This document shows positions 19,663-21,992 of a stretch of 21,992 nt of DNA, in pieces. Position 1 is the stretch's first letter; the number at the start of each line of letters is the position of its first letter. The DNA comes from a virus. Below the pieces are notes generated by a model, which was given only the letters and a program-made list of their open reading frames with translations, was not told where the DNA came from and ran no database searches. Location: IMG/VR virus record IMGVR_UViG_3300005529_000750, positions 1 through 21,992 of that record; one strand, given 5' to 3'. Made by a program: the position numbers and the translations under genes.

Positions 19663-19883
19663 CCGCTCGCGTCATTCAACTGAAGAAGGTCCCGGCTGCG
19701 GACGGCTACTGCACCATCCCCGCCGACGCGCGGGATTCGTTCGCCACCTTGAGCGCCTTGGTCTCAGGCGTGCAGCGCACCTTCGCCGGCGCCTCCACCC
19801 GCACCGAGCAACTGGAGCTGGCCAAGGCCAACCTGCGCTGCATCGCCGAGATGGCCAAGATCACCGAGAAGGCCCTGCGGTGA
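19659..19883 (+). CDS. Hypothetical helical protein, 74 aa
   Basis: Starts at 19659, overlapping the recT stop (ATGA), so the longer frame from 19473 was rejected. MTARVIQLKKVPAADGYCTI, then a long helix ATLSALVSGVQRTFAGASTR and a second LAKANLRCIAEMAKITEKAL. No family recognised; a recombination accessory by position. Confidence 0.6.
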   Translation: MTARVIQLKKVPAADGYCTIPADARDSFATLSALVSGVQRTFAGASTRTEQLELAKANLRCIAEMAKITEKALR

Positions 19884-20260
19884 GCCGCGTCGTCCCCAAG
19901 ACCGGAGAGGCGCTGGACCTGGAGCCGCGCAAGCCGCTCACGCCCAAGCAGCGCGCCCAGGTCCACGCCGACAACGACGGCCTCTGCTACCTCTGCGGCC
20001 ATCCGATCGCTCTGGAGGAGATGCAGGACGAGCATGTCATCTGCCTTGGCATCGGCGGCTCGAACGATTTGCGCAACCGCAAGCCCGCGCACGCCGACTG
20101 CCACAAATTCAAGACCGCGCTCGACCGTCAAGTCATAGCCAAGGTGAACAGGATCAGGAAGCGCGAGGCCGGCGAGGTGAAGCCCAGCCGGATCAAATCA
20201 CGCGGGTTAGAAGGCTGGCGCACGTTCAACGGCTCCATTGTCAGACGGGGGGAGAGATAG
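19880..20260 (+). CDS. HNH endonuclease, 126 aa
   Basis: Zinc and catalytic layout: CYLCG (C36, C39), EMQDEHVICLGIGGSNDLRN (H52, N62), then HADCHKFKT (H71, C74, H75). It is complete, unlike the HNH remnant at 12074. In a recombination operon such enzymes may act on branched or nicked DNA, and in others in packaging; substrate not visible. The C-terminus is basic (KSRGLEGWRTFNGSIVRRG). It ends with TAG directly before the next ATG. Confidence 0.8.
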   Translation: MSRVVPKTGEALDLEPRKPLTPKQRAQVHADNDGLCYLCGHPIALEEMQDEHVICLGIGGSNDLRNRKPAHADCHKFKTALDRQVIAKVNRIRKREAGEVKPSRIKSRGLEGWRTFNGSIVRRGER

Positions 20261-20542
20261 ATGCGGACCTATGGCGAAACGAAGGATTGCTCCGGCTGTC
20301 GCTTCTGGAGCGAGATGATCGCTCAGTCTATCGGCGGGGGTCCTGTGGAGGCTCTATGCCTGTCAGGGACGGGCTCTAGGGCCGGGAAATTTACCACGGG
20401 CCGCATGACCTGCGAGGCCTGGAAAAGTGGCCATCTGGGCGCGGTGGACGACCCGCCGAACTACGGCGAAGAGACCCGCGCAGCCTACGAAGCCGAGGAG
20501 TCTGAACTTTCCCTCACCCCTACTGATGGGGAGGGGAAGTAA
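20261..20542 (+). CDS. Cysteine-containing hypothetical protein, 93 aa
   Basis: The stop of the HNH gene and this ATG are adjacent, with GGGGGAGAG nine bases upstream. DCSGCRFWSEMIA, then VEALCLSG and RMTCEAWKSGH form a C..C ... C ... C pattern typical of small zinc-binding phage proteins. The second half is acidic and disordered (EETRAAYEAEESEL). Function unknown. Confidence 0.65.
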   Translation: MRTYGETKDCSGCRFWSEMIAQSIGGGPVEALCLSGTGSRAGKFTTGRMTCEAWKSGHLGAVDDPPNYGEETRAAYEAEESELSLTPTDGEGK

Positions 20543-20929
20543 ATGAAGAGTCTCTACGCGCTCAATTCCATTCGCCGTACCGATCGCGCTGTTGTCGAGA
20601 TGTACGGGAACACTGGCGACGACAAGACCGGCGTCTTTGAACTGCCAAGTCCGGCGGATCAAGAGAGCATGATCGTCATAGCGTCCAATGACGCCGGTTG
20701 GGATCACGTCTCAGTCTCGCGCGCCGACCGCTGTCCCACATGGGAAGAGATGGAGCACGTGAAGCATCTCTTCTTCAAGCCCGAAGAGACGGCCATGCAA
20801 CTCCACGTGCCGCAGACAGATCATATCAATTGTCACCCGCATTGTCTGCATCTGTGGCGTCCGCATTTAGTGAAAATACCGAGGCCGCCTGCGGAATTTG
20901 TTGGCCCGGTCGCAGTCGGTGTAAAGTAA
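20543..20929 (+). CDS. DUF7694-type protein, 128 aa
   Basis: GGGGAGGGGAAG lies just before the ATG. The region DAGWDHVSVSRADRCPTWEE, MEHVKHLFFKPEETAMQLHV and INCHPHCLHLWRP matches the DUF7694 pattern W.H.S.S...R.PTW.EM..VK..FF....E..MQ.H, then H....CLHLW, common in phages and of unknown function. The C-terminus is Pro-rich (RPPAEFVGPVAVGVK). It is the last gene before the terminator. Confidence 0.7.
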   Translation: MKSLYALNSIRRTDRAVVEMYGNTGDDKTGVFELPSPADQESMIVIASNDAGWDHVSVSRADRCPTWEEMEHVKHLFFKPEETAMQLHVPQTDHINCHPHCLHLWRPHLVKIPRPPAEFVGPVAVGVK

Positions 20930-20994
20930 TGGCTCCTAGCTCACCAGAACGACCAGCAGTTCTCGGCGCTCCAAGTGCGCCGTCGGGTGATGGG

Positions 20995-21018
20995 GAGGGG
21001 CTGATGCTACAGCCCCTC
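20995..21018. terminator. Bidirectional hairpin terminator
   Basis: Perfect 9-bp stem GAGGGGCTG (20995-21003) / CAGCCCCTC (21010-21018) with a six-base loop. The stop codon of the minus-strand HTH gene lies in its loop. It separates the rightward recombination operon from the leftward HTH operon; no long T-run on either side. Confidence 0.5.
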
Positions 21019-21195
21019 AATATCCACGCTGAACCGCTCGACCAGCAGCAGGAGCAGCTCGACAGACCGTGGGATCACGGCGTCACCTGTCGCCCAGCGG
21101 CGCACCGTCCGCGCGTCCACATCAAGGAACCGCGCCGCGCCGATCTGAGACAGGCCGAGTCGTTCAAGGGTCGCGCGCAAGGCTTCGGCGGTCAT
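21007..21195 (-). CDS. Small XRE-type HTH protein, 62 aa
   Basis: MTAEALRATLERLGLSQIGA, ARFLDVDARTVRRWATGDAV and IPRSVELLLLLVERFSVD: a complete helix-turn-helix with LGLSQIGAARFLDVDARTVRRW, followed by a short helix. It is the second gene of a two-gene minus-strand operon. Likely a repressor of its own operon through the dyad at 21476-21490. Confidence 0.75.
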   Translation of the reverse strand: MTAEALRATLERLGLSQIGAARFLDVDARTVRRWATGDAVIPRSVELLLLLVERFSVDIEGL

Positions 21196-21201
21196 CGCAT
21201 C

Positions 21202-21426
21202 CTACCGGCGCAGAGCCGCAGCCGTGGCAGCAGCAAGCCCCATGGACGCGATCAGCGAATTGAAGTGTTCGGCGGTCTGCGCCTCGACGCCGAGGACCTT
21301 GACGCCTTCCGCGATCCGGGACCGAGCCCAGACTTCCGCGCGCTCAATGGTGTTGAAGTGGAAGCGGTTCTCGGTCCCGTCGTCGTTCAGGAACCGAACC
21401 GTAAACATGCCGGACAGCTTGGTCAT
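21202..21426 (-). CDS. Hypothetical protein, 74 aa
   Basis: MTKLSGMFTVRFLNDDGTEN, then a strand-helix arrangement RFHFNTIERAEVWARSRIAE and GVKVLGVEAQTAEHF. The C-terminus is Ala-rich. No toxin motif is visible. It lies six bases before the HTH gene and downstream of a good promoter, so it is cotranscribed with it. Confidence 0.6.
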   Translation of the reverse strand: MTKLSGMFTVRFLNDDGTENRFHFNTIERAEVWARSRIAEGVKVLGVEAQTAEHFNSLIASMGLAAATAAALRR

Positions 21427-21467
21427 CTCGTCCTCCAGCGGGCATGGGCGCCCTTCCGAATGCCCCC

Positions 21468-21497
21468 ACTGTATGCGGACATTTTGTCCGGAGTCAA
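21468..21497 (-). promoter_or_regulatory. Promoter with operator dyad
   Basis: Minus-strand TTGACT (21497-21492), then TACAGT (21473-21468) after 18 bases or ATACAG after 17. Between them is CGGACA-TTT-TGTCCG (21476-21490), a perfect 6+3+6 dyad, so a bound regulator would block RNA polymerase. Serves 21202-21426 and the HTH gene. Confidence 0.6.
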
Positions 21498-21509
21498 GGG
21501 GGTGTGGGG

Positions 21510-21992
21510 ATGATCGCGCCGTCGGCTGAGATGACCTACGGATCGGTCTGTTCCGGCATTGAGGCCGCGACCGTGGCGTGGGCGCCGCTGGGCTGGCGCT
21601 GCGCCTTCGTGTCCGAGATCGAGGCGTTCCCGCGCGCCGTGCTCAAGCACCATCACCCGGAGATCCCGCTGCATGGCGACTTCACGACGATCAAGTCTGG
21701 CGAGTACGACCCAATCGACCTTCTGGTCGGAGGAACACCTTGCCAGCCTTTCAGCATCGCGGGTCTCAGAGGCGGACTGGGCGACGACCGCGGCAGCCTG
21801 GCCCTCGAATATCTTAGGCTGGCTGACCGCCTGCGGCCCCGATGGCTGGTTTGGGAGAACGTCCCCGGCGTCCTGTCGTCGAACGGCGGACGGGACTTTG
21901 GAGCCATTCTCGGGGGCATGGTCGAACTCGGGTACGGGTTCGCCTACCGAGTGCTTGACGCTCAGTTCTTCGGAGTGGCCCAGCGACGCCGC
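21510..21992 (+). CDS. dcm: DNA (cytosine-5-) methyltransferase, 3' end missing
   Basis: 161 codons visible, open to the window edge. Catalytic-domain motifs in order: I (YGSVCSGIEAATVAWAPLGW, AdoMet binding), IV (LLVGGTPCQPFSIAG with the catalytic Cys in PCQ), VI (WLVWENVPGVLSS, ENV), and VIII (VAQRRR, QRR) at the edge. The target-recognition domain lies outside. Start ATG 21510; GTG 21504 and ATG 21531 (MTYGSVCSG) are alternatives. It methylates C5 of cytosine. No restriction nuclease gene is visible here, so a phage anti-restriction role is more likely than a full R-M system, which cannot be excluded. Confidence 0.93.
   Translation, partial: MIAPSAEMTYGSVCSGIEAATVAWAPLGWRCAFVSEIEAFPRAVLKHHHPEIPLHGDFTTIKSGEYDPIDLLVGGTPCQPFSIAGLRGGLGDDRGSLALEYLRLADRLRPRWLVWENVPGVLSSNGGRDFGAILGGMVELGYGFAYRVLDAQFFGVAQRRR

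Noticed and set aside
21195-21202. Toxin-antitoxin pair in the 21007-21426 operon
   Set aside because: The HTH protein could be an antitoxin but the 74-aa partner shows no HigB/RelE-type or other known toxin residues.
20698-21513. 271-aa plus-strand frame across 20.7-21.5 kb
   Set aside because: Crosses the terminator and two well-supported minus-strand genes; Arg/Pro/Gly-rich shadow.
1-21992. CRISPR array, insertion sequence or integrase
   Set aside because: No regularly spaced repeats of 25-35 bp, no transposase or tyrosine/serine recombinase motifs, and no terminal inverted repeats were seen.

Overview
The window is most likely part of a tailed double-stranded DNA phage or prophage of a high-GC alphaproteobacterium, probably Caulobacterales-like. 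The phage calls rest on recognisable hallmark proteins: large terminase (3838-5742, minus), portal (1152-2921, plus), a partial scaffold-like protein at the left edge, a spanin/holin-like lysis group (7500-8737), RusA, a RecE-like nuclease with RecT, and a C5 cytosine methyltransferase cut by the right edge. The host guess rests on GC-rich codon use and two small regulators whose DNA-binding domains resemble CtrA/OmpR. No integrase, tRNA, rRNA, CRISPR array or insertion sequence was found, so lysogeny and attachment are open.

Layout. 1-1025 (minus): head-assembly genes behind their own promoter. 1152-2921 (plus): the portal, a single inverted gene; its stop abuts the stop of the convergent neighbour (TGA|TCA). 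2922-10726 (minus): one long leftward array of about 21 genes, most joined by 1-4 bp stop/start overlaps. It runs from an XRE repressor-like gene through small accessory genes, lipoproteins, lysis-type membrane proteins, a KTSC protein, a ribbon-helix-helix protein, a zinc ribbon and a proteasome-like Ntn hydrolase to terminase. Dyad operators with GTACAATTTGTAC cores sit just upstream of the XRE gene. 10816-11365 has no convincing gene. 11366-12247 (minus) holds a YdaU/DUF1376-like gene and a broken HNH nuclease.

12301-13198 (plus) holds three overlapping membrane microproteins (25-26 aa), a CtrA-like winged-helix regulator and a 58-aa membrane protein. It is followed by about 430 nt of consecutive, non-conflicting hairpins (13229-13660) that I read as a large structured noncoding RNA. 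13769-13924 is another small membrane protein. 13931-16755 (minus) is a replication/recombination block: two replication-type proteins, an NrdR-like zinc ribbon, a second CtrA-like regulator, RusA, an RMF-domain protein and a small HTH. From the divergent region at 16756-16978 the plus-strand recombination operon begins (16979-20929), preceded by a strongly folded leader with a five-residue mini-ORF. A bidirectional terminator (20995-21018) separates it from a short minus-strand HTH operon with its own promoter/operator, and then the methyltransferase starts.

How it fits together (inference): a repressor-operator region near 10.75 kb and a divergent control region near 16.8 kb probably switch between early recombination/replication genes and the late packaging, head and lysis array. 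The parts most worth following up are the structured RNA at 13.2-13.66 kb, the inverted portal gene, and the folded leader at 16.86 kb.
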